A DNA stretch of 64,000 bases. Source: Parus major. Lineage: Eukaryota; Chordata; Aves; Passeriformes; Paridae. The first letter of the stretch is position 1. Every line of letters begins with the position of its first letter. This document shows, piece by piece, positions 62,839 through 64,000 of the stretch. The notes beneath the pieces are model-generated. The model made no database searches. It saw only the letters and a list, made by a program, of their open reading frames with translations, and was not told the DNA's origin. The translations under genes were made by a program, and so were the position numbers. The stretch covers positions 20,936,370 to 21,000,369 of the forward strand of contig NC_031774.1 in NCBI RefSeq assembly GCF_001522545.3, written 5' to 3'.

Positions 62839-64000
62839 TTGTGTAATGATTTTGAAATACCTTCCCCACTGTCAGTGGAAAGGGACCCAGAAGAGAAGAT
62901 CCAGAATGTCTGCAACAACTGGTGAATTAGTCAACTTTAAGGAAAAACTGAGGTCCAGAAATTCTCTTCTTTAACACTCCACAGACCTCTCCTTCCCATC
63001 CTGTGTCACCAAAATATGCTTAAAGGATCACACTGAAACTTTGCAGGATAGAACTGCTCGTTTTACAGATATACTAAATTAAAAGCCAGACCAAATGGAC
63101 TATGGGTCAGACGTGAATTGCTGCAAATGCACATGATAGATCTGGGCTGTTCTGTGATCATTGTTTTCCCAGAACACAGGCCAAGAACTCAAGCTAAATG
63201 GCCAACCATTGCAGTAGTGAAATAAGAGTTTGTCAAAATCAGTAGAGATTGAGCTGAGCTCTATAAAATACATTTTATGGCTTCAAGCAATAGTCCAGGT
63301 TAGGAAAAAAACCCAAAGGTCTGCATTTATTCAGCAAAGGACTTGTAGTTGTATTATTGCTAGTGGATTTGGAAAAAATAAACATCACAGAACTGCCTGA
63401 GTCTCTGGTTGTCCACTGTTGAACTGGATTCTTAGTCATATAAGTCAAAGTGAAGTATTAATGACTTTGATCCAAGGAAGCATTCAATCACATTCCTAAC
63501 CCATTGGAATCTATTGTACAGATCCAATACTTAAAGGTACACTTAAGTCTAAATATTTTCCTGTCTAAATCTTTCAAATGAGGAGCTAATATTTATAAAG
63601 AGGAGGCAAAATGAGTAAAAGCATAAAGTGGTTCAGACTAGTCAAAAATGGAGACCAATAAGTGCAATTGCAAAATATTTCTAAATATGGAAGTACAGAT
63701 GCAATAAAGCAGTGCAAGTCAAAGCTCTAGATACAAGCATTAGATATTGTACATGAACTGCTGAGTAACAATGTAGCCAAAACACAGCTTTTCCCAAAAG
63801 CTTGTACACAATATTGCCACTGAGGAAATTAATTTAATTAGATTAATATGAGTATGAAAGTCCCTTTGCAAACATGACTACTCACATATACACAAATGCA
63901 ATTATTTTGTGTTTAACTGACAGGGGAAATTTTGTGTGAAATTAGTAAGGAGAAGAACTATTGCAAAGCAAACAAATAACATGGGAAAGAGCTAACTGCA

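Larger units (their letters stand above)
41956..64000. other. Non-coding DNA with no recognisable gene
   Basis: No gene, RNA gene or named interspersed repeat is recognised in this last third. It holds a TTA microsatellite (46621-46680), an A-rich tract (53905-53985), a short GT run (62827-62838) and an inverted repeat (60863-60886). The longest open frame in the window (48582-48977, 131 codons) lies here. It matches no family that I know and overlaps an 82-codon frame on the opposite strand, as expected by chance. Repeat-free pieces at 53560-53720 and 58240-58390 contain TAAT cores and might be conserved, without proof. Confidence 0.65.

Noticed and set aside
1..64000. tRNA, rRNA, snRNA genes, CRISPR arrays, operons or other prokaryote-type systems
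   Set aside because: No such signatures were seen. Sequence texture, microsatellites and retroelements indicate vertebrate nuclear DNA.

Overview
This window looks like non-coding DNA, intergenic or deep-intronic, from a vertebrate, and most probably from a bird. The sequence is AT-rich and CpG-poor. It is broken up by simple repeats and old transposon relics. Open reading frames are all short: the longest is 131 codons, and none shows a family motif that I recognise, apart from fragments of retroelement reverse transcriptase. The bird assignment rests on a CR1 LINE 3' fragment (about 36205-36838), a truncated LTR that resembles a common avian ERVL-type LTR (39910-40215), and a very low overall repeat load with no mammalian Alu or L1. 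It draws on remembered families, not on a database search.

Layout. 1-17559: single-copy-looking non-coding DNA with only homopolymer tracts. 17560-18128: two MIR-like (CORE-SINE) relics close together, preceded by a strikingly compact pair of splice-like signals. 18560-19330: a repeat-free stretch rich in homeodomain-type TAAT cores, the best candidate here for a developmental enhancer, on inference only. 21930-22215: an ancient CR1/L3-like LINE fragment on the minus strand. 24340-24440: a tRNA-derived SINE relic on the minus strand with recognisable A and B boxes, followed by a perfect 28-bp palindrome at 24502-24529. 31797-31850: a CA/TC microsatellite. 34600-35200: a short hairpin and a diverged 47-bp segment present twice. 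36205-36838: CR1. 38151-38202: a small direct plus inverted duplication typical of template switching. 39910-40215: truncated LTR. 41036-41955: a region richer in GC than its surroundings that ends in a purine tract and may be an old retroviral 3' end, unproven. 46621-46680: twenty perfect TTA units. The last 17 kb is again plain non-coding DNA, with two exon-like segments (51079-51141, 61297-61339) and a 24-bp inverted repeat (60863-60886).

I found no complete protein-coding gene, tRNA, rRNA, snRNA, CRISPR array or other bacterial-type system. No set of genes works together here. The most useful leads are the exon-like segments, the candidate enhancer block and the ancient SINE/LINE relics, which would be worth checking for conservation or exaptation.
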